Assembly (NCBI RefSeq): GCF_009617585.1
Contig: NZ_WIXI01000049.1
Location: 186,001 to 250,000 of the forward strand
Origin: Endobacterium cereale
GTDB lineage: Bacteria > Pseudomonadota > Alphaproteobacteria > Rhizobiales > Rhizobiaceae
DNA: 64,000 bases
Direction of reading: 5' to 3'
A program made the position numbers and the translations under genes. The stretch's first letter is position 1. The number at the start of each line of letters is the position of its first letter. A model generated the notes under the pieces. It searched no databases, had not been told where the DNA came from, and saw nothing but the letters and a program-made list of their open reading frames with translations. This document shows, in pieces, positions 35,812-45,774 of this stretch.

Positions 35812-36846
35812 ATGGCGCTCGCCACCCACACGGATCACAGCAACTCACATACATTCACCCGGCTTCTGCCGGGCATGATGGCGACACTTGCGGTGACGGC
35901 AGCTGCGATCATCCTGGAAACGCTGGAAATGCATGTCCTCCAAGGCCGCTGGATTGAAAGCCTCGTGCTGGCCATCCTGATCGGCATGGCCGTCCGTTCC
36001 TGCTTCGATCTGCCGGCATCGCTGGAACCCGGCATCCAGTTCTGCGCCAAGACGGTGCTCGAAGTGGCGGTGGTTTTGCTTGGCGCCTCGATCAGCCTGT
36101 CGGCCATCGAAGACGCGGGACTGACGCTGGTCGTTGCCATCATGGTAATCGTCGCGCTGTCACTGATCGGCAGTTATGCCATCGGTCGCCTTGCCGGCCT
36201 GCCCCCGCGGATCGCGACACTCGTCGCCTGTGGCAATTCCATCTGCGGCAATTCGGCGATTGCCGCCGCCGCTCCCGTGATCCATGCCAAAGCGGATGAG
36301 ATCGCCTCGTCGATTGCATTCACCGCCGTGCTCGGCGTCGCGCTCGTGCTGGCTCTGCCGCTGTTTCAGGTGCCGCTTTCGCTGGGCTCCGCCGATTACG
36401 GCGTGTTTGCCGGCCTGACAGTGTATGCCGTGCCGCAGGTTCTGGCCGCCACCGCGCCAGCCGGTCTCATCAGCGTGCAGACCGGCACGCTGGTCAAACT
36501 CATTCGCGTGCTGATGCTTGGACCGGTCATTGCCACCCTTTCCATCCTGCATGGCCGCAACACCGGCGGCAAACTGTGCTGGAGCAAGATGGTGCCATGG
36601 TTCATCATCGGCTTTGCCGCGCTGATGGCCCTGCGCTCGGCCGAGATGGTTCCTCAAGCAGCGCTTGCCCCCATTTCGGCCGCATCCGGCCTCCTTACCA
36701 TCGTTTCGATGGCGGCTCTTGGCCTGTCGGTGGATATCCGCAGCGTCCGCCAATCCGGCATACGCGTCATCGGTGCCGCAACCCTGTCGCTGGCATTTCT
36801 CTCAGGCCTCGCGCTGATATTCCTGAAAGTTTTTGCAGCGCACTGA
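35812..36846 (+). CDS. YeiH/UPF0324 family membrane protein (putative sulfate/sulfite exporter)
   Basis: A 344-residue protein with about ten hydrophobic helices. Family motifs are LLGASISLS, ATLVACGNSICGNSAIAAAAPVI and VYAVPQVLAA. YeiH family members are annotated as putative sulfate exporters and are linked to sulfite or taurine metabolism. ATG at 35812 is used; an in-frame ATG at 35758 would add 18 residues without family support. The ribosome site is weak in either case. The neighbouring LysR gene is its likely regulator. Confidence 0.85.
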   Translation: MALATHTDHSNSHTFTRLLPGMMATLAVTAAAIILETLEMHVLQGRWIESLVLAILIGMAVRSCFDLPASLEPGIQFCAKTVLEVAVVLLGASISLSAIEDAGLTLVVAIMVIVALSLIGSYAIGRLAGLPPRIATLVACGNSICGNSAIAAAAPVIHAKADEIASSIAFTAVLGVALVLALPLFQVPLSLGSADYGVFAGLTVYAVPQVLAATAPAGLISVQTGTLVKLIRVLMLGPVIATLSILHGRNTGGKLCWSKMVPWFIIGFAALMALRSAEMVPQAALAPISAASGLLTIVSMAALGLSVDIRSVRQSGIRVIGAATLSLAFLSGLALIFLKVFAAH

Positions 36847-36880
36847 CGAGCACAGCAGCGGGCGCAAAACCCGGCGCCTT

Positions 36881-36892
36881 ATGTATAGACAA
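36881..36892. promoter_or_regulatory. Possible HutC-like site upstream of the TauABC-type importer
   Basis: ATGTATAGACAA agrees with the hut palindrome ATGTATATACAT at 10 of 12 positions and lies 82 bp upstream of the binding-protein start. It is imperfect and could be chance. Confidence 0.35.
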
Positions 36893-36973
36893 GTCTGCAT
36901 TCCCATGCCTACTATCAGTTTATAGGCAGGCGACTGACCTGCTGAATAATGAAGCAGACAGGGGAACGACCAC

Positions 36974-37918
36974 ATGAAAAAGCTTGCCACCATCGCCGCC
37001 TTTGCGGCCGCCCTTATGGCCACCACCACCGCCAAGGCCGAGACCGCCGTGTCGATGGGCATTTCCGGCTGGACCGGTTTTGCGCCGCTGACGCTTGCCA
37101 AGGAAGCCGGCATCTTCAAAAAAAACGGCCTTGACGTGACGATCAAGAAAATCCCGCAGGGCAGCCGCCATCTGGCGCTTGCCTCAGGTGACGTCCAGTG
37201 TGCCGCAACCACGGTGGAAACCTGGATCGTCTGGAATGCGGTGGGCATCGAAACCACGCAGATGTTTCAGCTTTCCGTCTCACACGGCGGCGACGGCATT
37301 GCCGCCAAGCCCGGCATCGAAAAGATCACCGACCTGAAGGGCAAGACGGTCGCCGCTTCGGCGCCCGGCACCTCGCCTTATTTTCTGCTGGCCTGGATTC
37401 TCGGCAAGAACGGCATGACCATGAAGGACGTGAAAGTCGTCAACATGGAACCCGGCCCGGCCGCACAGGCGCTGCTGGCCGGCCAGAACGATGCGGCCAT
37501 GACCTACGAGCCCTATCTGTCGAGCGTGCGTGCCGAACCGACCAAGGGCAAGATCATCGCCACCACAAATGATTATCCGGCGGTGCTCGACACTTTTGGC
37601 TGCACCAATGCCTTCCTGAAGGACAATCCGGAGGCTGCCAAGGCGATCGCCAAGAGCTGGTATGAAGCGCTCGACATGATCAAGGCGGACAAGGAAAAGT
37701 CCTTCGAGATCATGGGCAAGGACGTCAAGCAGTCCGGCGCGCAGTTCGGCGAATCCGCTGCTTTCCTGACCTGGCAGGAGCGCGATGCATCGCTGAAATT
37801 TTTCGAGACCGGCTTCAAGACCTTTAACGAAGAAGCGGCAGAATTGCTGCTGCAGGCCGGCGTCATCAAGGCCAAGCCGGATCTGACCAAGCTCGTCGAT
37901 CCGGCCTTCATCAAGTAA
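36974..37918 (+). CDS. ABC transporter substrate-binding protein (TauA/SsuA/NMT1 type)
   Basis: A 314-residue binding protein with signal peptide MKKLATIAAFAAALMATTTAKA. The fold markers are MGISGWTGFAPLTLAKEAGIF, LASGDVQCAATTVETW, LKGKTVAASAPGTSPYFLL and MTYEPYLSSVRAE. Relatives bind taurine, alkanesulfonates, nitrate, pyrimidine precursors or riboflavin-like compounds; the ligand is not evident. The start follows GGGGAACG. The gene leads a three-gene importer and is followed by a hairpin that probably keeps its transcript level above the others. Confidence 0.9.
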   Translation: MKKLATIAAFAAALMATTTAKAETAVSMGISGWTGFAPLTLAKEAGIFKKNGLDVTIKKIPQGSRHLALASGDVQCAATTVETWIVWNAVGIETTQMFQLSVSHGGDGIAAKPGIEKITDLKGKTVAASAPGTSPYFLLAWILGKNGMTMKDVKVVNMEPGPAAQALLAGQNDAAMTYEPYLSSVRAEPTKGKIIATTNDYPAVLDTFGCTNAFLKDNPEAAKAIAKSWYEALDMIKADKEKSFEIMGKDVKQSGAQFGESAAFLTWQERDASLKFFETGFKTFNEEAAELLLQAGVIKAKPDLTKLVDPAFIK

Positions 37919-37940
37919 TCGACCCGTTCAAAATGGTTCG

Positions 37941-37970
37941 GGGCGCCGGGTGAAAAAACCGGCGCTCCTT
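37941..37970 (+). terminator. Intra-operon stem-loop after the binding-protein gene
   Basis: GCGCCGG (37943-37949) and CCGGCGC (37959-37965) form a 7-bp stem extendable by G-C and G-T pairs, with loop GTGAAAAAA, followed by TCCTTTT. It lies between binding protein and permease and looks like a partial terminator. Confidence 0.6.
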
Positions 37971-37994
37971 TTCATCTTCAGCAAGGGGCGCATC

Positions 37995-38768
37995 ATGCAA
38001 CCTCTCCAACCGATCAGCGCACGTTTACGCGTCCTCCTCGGCATCCTGTTTTTCGTGCTGTTTTTTGCCGGCTGGGCCTATGCGACGCTCGGCGGCTTCG
38101 TATCCCGCACCTTTCTCGCCGATCCACTCACCATGCTGCAGGATGGTTACGACCTCCTCGTCAATCAGGGTTTTGCCTATGATATCGGCATGACCATCTG
38201 GCGTGTCGTCGGCGGTTTCGTACTCTCGGCGATCATCGCCGTGCCGCTCGGTATCCTGATGGGCGCCTACAAGCCGATCGAAGCGCTGCTCGAACCGTTC
38301 GTGTCCTTCGCCCGTTACCTGCCGGCCTCCGCTTTCGTGCCGTTGCTCATTCTCTGGGCTGGTATCGGCGAGATGCAAAAGCTGCTGGTCATCTTTATCG
38401 GCGCCGTCTTCCAGATCATCCTGATGATCGCCGTCTCGGTCGCCGGCACCCGACGCGATCTGATGGAAGCCGCCTATACGCTCGGCGCCACCGACAGCGG
38501 CGTTGTGCGCCGCGTGCTGATCCCGTCAAGCGCGCCGGATATCGCCGAAACGCTGCGCCTCGTGCTTGGTTGGGCCTGGACCTACGTCATCGTCGCCGAA
38601 CTGATCGGCGCCTCTTCCGGCATCGGTTACATGATCATCAACAGCCAGGCGCTGCTCGCCACCGGCCAGATCATTTTTGGCATCATCGTGATCGGCATTA
38701 TCGGACTGATCTCCGATTTCGCCTTCAGGAGCCTCAACCGCAAACTGTTTGCTTGGAGGCTTGCATGA
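37995..38768 (+). CDS. ABC transporter permease (TauC/SsuC type)
   Basis: A 257-residue inner membrane permease with about six helices. Family features are IWRVVGGFVLSAIIAVPLGILMGAY, PFVSFARYLPASAFVPLLILWAG and the EAA loop EAAYTLGATDSGVVRRVLIPSSAP. ATG at 37995 follows AAGGGGCGCATC. Its stop overlaps the ATPase start by 4 nt (ATGA), so the two are co-translated. Confidence 0.93.
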   Translation: MQPLQPISARLRVLLGILFFVLFFAGWAYATLGGFVSRTFLADPLTMLQDGYDLLVNQGFAYDIGMTIWRVVGGFVLSAIIAVPLGILMGAYKPIEALLEPFVSFARYLPASAFVPLLILWAGIGEMQKLLVIFIGAVFQIILMIAVSVAGTRRDLMEAAYTLGATDSGVVRRVLIPSSAPDIAETLRLVLGWAWTYVIVAELIGASSGIGYMIINSQALLATGQIIFGIIVIGIIGLISDFAFRSLNRKLFAWRLA

Positions 38769-39547
38769 GCGAACTCATCGTGAAGAGCGTTTCCCGCATC
38801 TTTCCGGGCGTCCATGGCGGCAAGCCGGTCACGGCGCTGCAGCCGACAGATCTCGATATCGCCAAGAACGATTTCGTCACCGTCCTCGGCCCTTCCGGCT
38901 GCGGAAAATCGACGCTGCTGCGCATCATTGCGGGGCTCGACAAGCCGACCACCGGCACCGTGACTTTGGAAGGCAAACAGATCACCGGGCCGGGTGCCGA
39001 TCGCGGTATGGTGTTTCAGTCCTATACGCTGTTCCCGTGGCTTTCGATCCGTGAAAACGTCGCTTTCGGCCTGCGCGAACGCGGTATTGCCGCGAAGGAA
39101 AAGTGGGATATCGTCGACAGCTATATCGACAAGGTGGGCCTGCGCGGTTTCGAAAATCACTGGCCAAAGCAACTCTCCGGCGGAATGCAGCAAAGAACCG
39201 CAATCGCCCGTGCGTTGGCCAACGACCCAAAAATCCTGCTGCTCGACGAACCTTTTGGCGCACTCGACAACCAGACGCGCGGCTTGATGCAGGAATTGCT
39301 GCTTGGCATCTGGGAACGTGAGCAGAAGACCGTGATTTTTGTCACCCACGATATCGAGGAGGCCGTGTTCATGGCCAACCGCGTGGTGACGATGACGGCG
39401 CGTCCGGGTCGTATCAAGTCGATCACCCCGGTCGACCTGCCGCATCCGCGTCATTACACGGTAAAGGCCAGTCCTGAATTTTCAGCCCTGCGGTTGAAGC
39501 TGACGGAAGAAATCCGCTCGGAAGCGATCGCCGCCGCTCACGAATAA
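38765..39547 (+). CDS. ABC transporter ATP-binding protein (TauB/SsuB type)
   Basis: A 260-residue ATPase with Walker A GPSGCGKST, Q-loop QSYTLFPWLSIRENV, signature LSGGMQQRTAIARAL, Walker B ILLLDEPFGALD and switch VTHDIEEAVFMANR. The cysteine in Walker A and the PGRI block at the C-terminus are typical of the nitrate/sulfonate/taurine importers. It is the last gene of the operon, followed by a convergent hairpin region. Confidence 0.93.
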   Translation: MSELIVKSVSRIFPGVHGGKPVTALQPTDLDIAKNDFVTVLGPSGCGKSTLLRIIAGLDKPTTGTVTLEGKQITGPGADRGMVFQSYTLFPWLSIRENVAFGLRERGIAAKEKWDIVDSYIDKVGLRGFENHWPKQLSGGMQQRTAIARALANDPKILLLDEPFGALDNQTRGLMQELLLGIWEREQKTVIFVTHDIEEAVFMANRVVTMTARPGRIKSITPVDLPHPRHYTVKASPEFSALRLKLTEEIRSEAIAAAHE

Positions 39548-39576
39548 TGCGGCAGGAGTGAGCGACGGCGAGGTAG

Positions 39577-39613
39577 CCGGCAGATGGCGCAGGTCACGAT
39601 GACCATCTGCCGG
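39577..39613. terminator. Stem-loop between convergent genes
   Basis: CCGGCAGATGG (39577-39587) and CCATCTGCCGG (39603-39613) form a perfect 11-bp stem with a 15-nt loop. It lies 30 bp past the ATPase stop and before the oppositely oriented small gene, and may stop transcripts from both sides. A second symmetry with GCATGC ends follows near 39621-39660. Confidence 0.6.
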
Positions 39614-39671
39614 TGGCGACGCATGCTTGGCTCAAGGGGCGGCCAAGCTGACTGCATGCGTCGAGAGGCGA

Positions 39672-39914
39672 TTATGGATTGCGTGCCGCGCGTGCGTTTT
39701 TCATGGCATCCGTGCATGGCTTGGAAAACTCGCTTGCATGCTCACGAATGCAGGCTTTCAGCCGCCCGCCACCCGGCGAAATGCCGGGGCATAGTTTCTG
39801 GATATCCGGCGCGCAGATTTCGCGCGCCGCCTGCATCTGCGCTTGACCGGCCTGCTGTGCATGCGCGGCACCGGCAAACAGCAAAAGTGCGATGGTGAGT
39901 GCTTTTCTGAACAT
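39672..39914 (-). CDS. Small exported cysteine-rich repeat protein
   Basis: An 80-residue protein with signal peptide MFRKALTIALLLFAGAAHA. The mature part carries one cysteine-rich repeat of the type seen in Golgi apparatus/GLG1-like proteins and many alphaproteobacterial exported proteins: ICAPDIQKLCPGISPGGGRLKACIREHASEFSKPC, with four cysteines. Function unknown; probably periplasmic. It is the last of three small exported proteins downstream of a two-component system. Confidence 0.75.
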   Translation of the reverse strand: MFRKALTIALLLFAGAAHAQQAGQAQMQAAREICAPDIQKLCPGISPGGGRLKACIREHASEFSKPCTDAMKNARAARNP

Positions 39915-39946
39915 GATGTCATCGTCTGATGATTGGAGATTTGAAA

Positions 39947-40525
39947 TTACCAGCGGCTGATGGTGCCGTGGCGCACGATGTGGCCGCCATTCGGGCCGGT
40001 TACGACGCCGGTGCGGCTGCAGACCCCGGCGCCACAGGAGCGCGTAACCGTGCGGCCGACATGGGGCGGACGTGGGGGATGCGGCCCGAGATTCGGCGGC
40101 ACCGGATAATAGCGCGCCCAATGGCCGTACCATGGGCGACCGACATAGTGGCTGTGCCAATAGGCCTGGTTGAAGACGACGACCGCGATGCCGATGGCGG
40201 GTGCCACCGACGGTGTGATCACCACCGGTCGCCCGGCATAGATCACATGCAGATAGGCAGCCGATACCCAGCCGCGCTGCCCGCCCCAGCCGATATCGCA
40301 CCATGACCGGTCGGCAAGGCAGCCGTAGGTGGCAACCGAGGCGGACGGCGGCAGCGTGGTCACCACCGGATAAGCGGTGCCGGGCCCGGCCCGAAGGTTG
40401 ACGGCGTTGGTGGTGACAGCGGGCGTGGCGGCACTGGCTTCCGACGCCATGGCAAAACCGGCAATCAGAATGGCGGCAGCCCAGAGCGATGGCGGCAGGT
40501 GTTTGCCGCGTTTGATGATCGACAT
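39947..40525 (-). CDS. Exported SH3b-domain protein with CSRT-VVTGP tail
   Basis: A 192-residue protein with signal peptide ending ASEASA (about residue 32). Residues 34-95 form a bacterial SH3 domain (VNLRAGPGTAYPVVTTLP, WCDIGWGGQRGWVSAAYL), usually a cell-wall-binding or surface-adhesion module. A hydrophobic stretch APAIGIAVVVF and a Trp/Tyr/His-rich stretch follow. The last 30 residues (CGAGVCSRTGVVTGPNGG, then RHGTISRW) match a motif repeated in the small protein at 43539-43847. RBS GGGAG is present. Confidence 0.8.
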   Translation of the reverse strand: MSIIKRGKHLPPSLWAAAILIAGFAMASEASAATPAVTTNAVNLRAGPGTAYPVVTTLPPSASVATYGCLADRSWCDIGWGGQRGWVSAAYLHVIYAGRPVVITPSVAPAIGIAVVVFNQAYWHSHYVGRPWYGHWARYYPVPPNLGPHPPRPPHVGRTVTRSCGAGVCSRTGVVTGPNGGHIVRHGTISRW

Positions 40526-40539
40526 TGCTGTTTCTCCCG

Positions 40540-41130
40540 TCACATCCAGCCGATCAGGCGCGGCAGGCGGGCGGCCTCGAGCTGTTCGGGGCTGAGTTTG
40601 GCGCGCAGGTCGGCAATCGCCCGTTTCAGGGTTTCGGCCTTGGCGCTGCTGGCAAGCAGCATGTCGGCAAAAGCTTCCGGCCGGGCGAAGGCGTCCGGTC
40701 CAGCCGGGTTTTCGCCCTCCTTGCCAAACAGGTTGCTCACCAGTTGCTGCTCCGGCACCATGGCCAGCACCGCACTGGTGTAAGCGCGCCAAGAATCCTG
40801 CTGATCCGTGCGAATGCCGATCGTGGTTTCCTGAATGGACAGGCCGGATGCGATCAGCACACGGATGCGCACCGGATTATAATGATCGCGCAAAAAGGCG
40901 GCGCGTTCACCGAAGGCGATGCCATGCTGGAAGCCCGGGTTGAAACTGCAGGCCGAGTCCTCTTCGGCCCAATCGTCATCCTGGTCCCAATCCGTTTCAC
41001 TGCCGACGGAAGCGGCGGCGGATCTGCCGGTTTCGACGGCGTTGCGAAGCGTGCCGGTCTGCGCGATGGCTGCGGTGGAAAGGCTGGCGACGGTCAGCAC
41101 CAGAGCTGCGGCGGGAATTGCGATTTTCAT
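40540..41130 (-). CDS. Exported LTXXQ-like protein (Spy/CpxP-type helical, tentative)
   Basis: A 196-residue protein with signal peptide MKIAIPAAALVLTVASLSTAAIA. An acidic segment WDQDDDWAEEDSAC is followed by a region rich in helix. The C-terminus ETLKRAIADLRAKLSPEQLEAARLPRL contains an LSPEQ element like the LTXXQ motif of periplasmic Spy/CpxP proteins and their rhizobial relatives. Position directly downstream of an EnvZ-type kinase gene fits an envelope stress role. The assignment is by pattern only. Confidence 0.55.
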   Translation of the reverse strand: MKIAIPAAALVLTVASLSTAAIAQTGTLRNAVETGRSAAASVGSETDWDQDDDWAEEDSACSFNPGFQHGIAFGERAAFLRDHYNPVRIRVLIASGLSIQETTIGIRTDQQDSWRAYTSAVLAMVPEQQLVSNLFGKEGENPAGPDAFARPEAFADMLLASSAKAETLKRAIADLRAKLSPEQLEAARLPRLIGWM

Positions 41131-41224
41131 GTCTTGATCCTCTTCAAGCGGTGGATGAGGATCAATTTGGCCGCTGCAGTTTTCGCCAATGCGTCAGGTT
41201 GTTTTCATTTTGTAACAACGACCT

Positions 41225-42631
41225 TCAGGTCGGTTCGCGGGTGTGGCCTGCCTCGCTGCGTGGTGGCCCCGGCTCACCGCGTGGCCCTGACTGACCGCGT
41301 GGTAATGTCACCACCGCCTCCAGCCCCTGCGGATCGAGATTGCCAAGCCGCACCGTGCCGCCATACGCTTCGACGATCTGCCGCACGATGGTCAGACCCA
41401 GACCCGACCCGCCGGTATCTCGGCTGCGCGAGCTTTCCACCCGCACGAAGGGATCGAACACTGCCTCCTGCATGTCCGACGCGATACCCGGCCCACGATC
41501 GCGGATCGCCATCACCACATGTTCGTCTTCACTCACCAGCGACACGGCCAGATAGCCCTCGCCATACCGCAGGGCATTGTCGATCAGGTTGTCGATCACC
41601 CGGCGCAAAGCCGCGGGTTGGATGCGCACCATGGCGGCTTCCGTTCCTTCGGCCAGCGTGAGGACATCCGGCACGATGGCGCGTTCGGCCAGCACAGTCG
41701 CCAGCATGTCAGCAACGTCGATCGCCTCGACCTCCTCCACGGCCAGCGCCGCCTTGGCGAATATCAGCGCATCGGTCATCAATCCCTGCATGGTCTCGAC
41801 ATCCTGCAACGCGCGGGCACGATGCGGATTGTCCGGCATCATTTCCAGCCGCAACCGCAGCCGCGTCAGATTGGTCTTCAGGTCATGCGAAATCGCACCG
41901 ATAACAAAGGTGCGGTTGTTGATCAGGTTGGCGATGCGGTGCTGCATGGCATTGATGGCGCGGATCAGCGTGCGCACTTCTTTGGCCCCCGCTTCCGGCA
42001 ACGGTTCCGGCTGCAGTCGCGTGCCCAGCCGATCCACCGCCCGCGACAGCGCGGCGATAGGCCTCGCCTCACGCGCCACGGCACAGAGTGCCACGATGGC
42101 GACGATAAAGCCGAGCGCGCCTGCGCCAAAACCGATCGGCCAGCCGAGAATGCGCACGGTCAGCGTATCGTTCACATCGAAGCGCGCGACCTCGCCCGAA
42201 GCCAGCCCGATCTGCACCAGAATACGCCGCTCGTCCTCATTATCTCCGTCGCCACCATTAAGCTCCTCACCGGGGCCGACAGCGAAAAAACGATCGTCCA
42301 GCCCCTGCCGCTCCAGTTCATGCCGAACGAGAAACGATATGCGCACAAGGCCGGAACCGAAGTTTGATGGCAGATCGGCAGGTGGTGTTTTGGAAAAACT
42401 GAGCGCGATGCCGTTGGTTCTTGCCAGCGCAACAATCGTCGGACGTTCGCCGATCGGCGTCCGGTCGAGAAGCTGAACATAGGGAACGATCCGTTCGCCG
42501 ACCGAATAACGGCGCTCCACCGTCGCATCCGCCTTGTGACGACGTACACCTTCGAACACAACGAGCTGGATGACGAACAGAGCAAGCGCCACGATCAGAA
42601 CGATACGCCAGAAAATCCCGAGCCGCGCCAT
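41225..42631 (-). CDS. Two-component sensor histidine kinase (EnvZ-like)
   Basis: A 468-residue membrane kinase: helix 1 at residues 8-27, a periplasmic sensor to about 162, helix 2 at 163-185, HAMP 186-238, H249 in GAISHDLKTNLTRLR and an ATPase with N-box IDNLIDNALRYGEG, DRGPGIASD and GGSGLGLTIV. The C-terminal 20 residues are a Pro/Gly/Arg tail (GPRGEPGPP). Part of the periplasmic domain is acidic (NGGDGDNEDE), which may sense cations or pH. It starts 3 bp after the response regulator stop. Confidence 0.93.
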   Translation of the reverse strand: MARLGIFWRIVLIVALALFVIQLVVFEGVRRHKADATVERRYSVGERIVPYVQLLDRTPIGERPTIVALARTNGIALSFSKTPPADLPSNFGSGLVRISFLVRHELERQGLDDRFFAVGPGEELNGGDGDNEDERRILVQIGLASGEVARFDVNDTLTVRILGWPIGFGAGALGFIVAIVALCAVAREARPIAALSRAVDRLGTRLQPEPLPEAGAKEVRTLIRAINAMQHRIANLINNRTFVIGAISHDLKTNLTRLRLRLEMMPDNPHRARALQDVETMQGLMTDALIFAKAALAVEEVEAIDVADMLATVLAERAIVPDVLTLAEGTEAAMVRIQPAALRRVIDNLIDNALRYGEGYLAVSLVSEDEHVVMAIRDRGPGIASDMQEAVFDPFVRVESSRSRDTGGSGLGLTIVRQIVEAYGGTVRLGNLDPQGLEAVVTLPRGQSGPRGEPGPPRSEAGHTREPT

Positions 42632-42633
42632 GA

Positions 42634-43374
42634 TCAGGCGTCCGTAACCTGCGCCGACAGCATATAGCCGGCGCTGCGCACGGTGGTGATGAAGGCCTGT
42701 CCCTGTGGCATCAACGGTGTCAGCTTGTTGCGCAGGCGCGACATGGTGACATCGATGGTGCGGTCAAACGGATCGGCGACGCGACTGCGCGTCCAGTCCA
42801 GCAGTTGATCACGCGATAGCACACGACGCGGACGTTCGAGAAAACACATCAGCAGATCGAATTCGGCAGATGTCAGGAATACGGTTTCCCCGTCGGCAGG
42901 GCCGACCGTGCGCGCATCGAGATCGAGAACGAGGCCGCAGAACGCCTTGCGGTTGGGGCCTTCCGCAACACCGTTATCCTCATGCTCGTCAGCACCATTG
43001 CGTAAGCCGCCACGCCGCAGAATGGCGCGGATGCGTGCCAGCAACTCGCGTGGATTGAACGGTTTGCCGAGATAATCGTCGGCACCCATTTCCAGCCCAA
43101 CGATACGGTCGATTTCCTCGTCCCTGGCGGTCAGCATCAGGATCGGCAGGTCGCTGTTTTTTCCACGCAGACGGCGGCAGAAGGACAGTCCATCCTCGCC
43201 CGGCAGCATCAGATCCAGCACGACGAGATCCGGCTTGCGGACGACCATGAGCCTTTCGGCGGCACTGGTGGTTTCGGCGGCATCGACGGCAAACCCCTCA
43301 CCGGTCAGAAACTCGGTCAGCAGCGTGCGGATATCGCGGTCGTCCTCGACGATCAGAATATGGCGGTTGTTCAT
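42634..43374 (-). CDS. OmpR-family response regulator
   Basis: A 246-residue regulator with receiver (acidic pair D11-D12 in IVEDDRDIR, phospho-site D54 in VVLDLMLPGEDG, K near KPFNPRELLARIRAIL) and a C-terminal winged helix (TSAEFDLLMCFLERPRRVLSRDQLLDWT, RTIDVTMSRLRNKL). The ATG at 43374 is favoured; a GTG at 43389 would add five residues. It is the partner of the kinase encoded next. Confidence 0.93.
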   Translation of the reverse strand: MNNRHILIVEDDRDIRTLLTEFLTGEGFAVDAAETTSAAERLMVVRKPDLVVLDLMLPGEDGLSFCRRLRGKNSDLPILMLTARDEEIDRIVGLEMGADDYLGKPFNPRELLARIRAILRRGGLRNGADEHEDNGVAEGPNRKAFCGLVLDLDARTVGPADGETVFLTSAEFDLLMCFLERPRRVLSRDQLLDWTRSRVADPFDRTIDVTMSRLRNKLTPLMPQGQAFITTVRSAGYMLSAQVTDA

Positions 43375-43538
43375 GCGGCCATTGTTCACGCCCGGCAGCG
43401 ACAGGCAAGCACTACGGCCGCGCTGTTACAAAATGCAAAAAATCTCATGGTTTCTGCAAAACGCCGGAAAATGGATGGCTGCATCCTGTCTGCCGTCGAT
43501 CAACGATGCCCACCGATCACAAACCAAGGAAACACGCC

Positions 43539-43847
43539 ATGATCAAGACAGTCTCGATTTTCGCCACCACCGCGCTGCTGTTCGGCATGGCCGCGCAAAA
43601 CGCCAATGCCTGGACCCGCGATGGCCATGTCCACACGCCGCACGGCACCTATTCCGGCCATGCCAGCGGTGGCTGCGGCGGTAGCACCTGCTCACGCAGC
43701 AAGGTGGTGACCGGCCCTCACGGAAACACCGCCAGCCGTTCCGGTTACGTCACCAAGACAGCGCCCGGCAGCTATTCCTACGGCCGTACCACCACCGGCC
43801 CGCGTGGCAATACCGTTACCCGCAGCGGCAGCGTTTCGCGCTACTAG
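43539..43847 (+). CDS. Small exported protein with repeated VVTGPxGNT motif
   Basis: A 102-residue protein with signal peptide MIKTVSIFATTALLFGMAAQNANA behind AAGGAAACACGCC. The mature 78 residues hold two related repeats: CSRSKVVTGPHGNTASRSGYV and GRTTTGPRGNTVTRSGSVSRY, preceded by a Cys/Gly/Ser segment. The same motif ends the SH3b protein at 39947-40525. Rich in Gly, Ser and Thr, it may be a surface or periplasmic structural protein. It is divergent from the response regulator gene and may be controlled by it. Confidence 0.7.
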   Translation: MIKTVSIFATTALLFGMAAQNANAWTRDGHVHTPHGTYSGHASGGCGGSTCSRSKVVTGPHGNTASRSGYVTKTAPGSYSYGRTTTGPRGNTVTRSGSVSRY

Positions 43848-43860
43848 GACCGCAGTGGCA

Positions 43861-45693
<1,833 letters not shown>

Positions 45694-45734
45694 CGGCGTT
45701 CCCTTTTATTCTTGGTCTGCCGGATACCGGCGAT

Positions 45735-45761
45735 GCGGCCCGCCCTTAACAGGCAGGCCGC
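45735..45761. terminator. Stem-loop between the PLP enzyme and ATPase genes
   Basis: GCGGCCCGCC (45735-45744) and GGCAGGCCGC (45752-45761) pair with one mismatch around a 7-nt loop. It lies 14 bp past the PLP enzyme stop on the minus strand. No T-run is present, so it is a weak terminator or an mRNA-stabilising hairpin within the operon. Confidence 0.45.
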
Positions 45762-45774
45762 GTGTCGAAGTCGC

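Noticed and set aside
45735..45761. Possible attachment site or recombination site at the hairpin between lyase and ATPase genes
   Set aside because: No integrase, tRNA gene or duplicate copy is in the window; a simple hairpin explains it.
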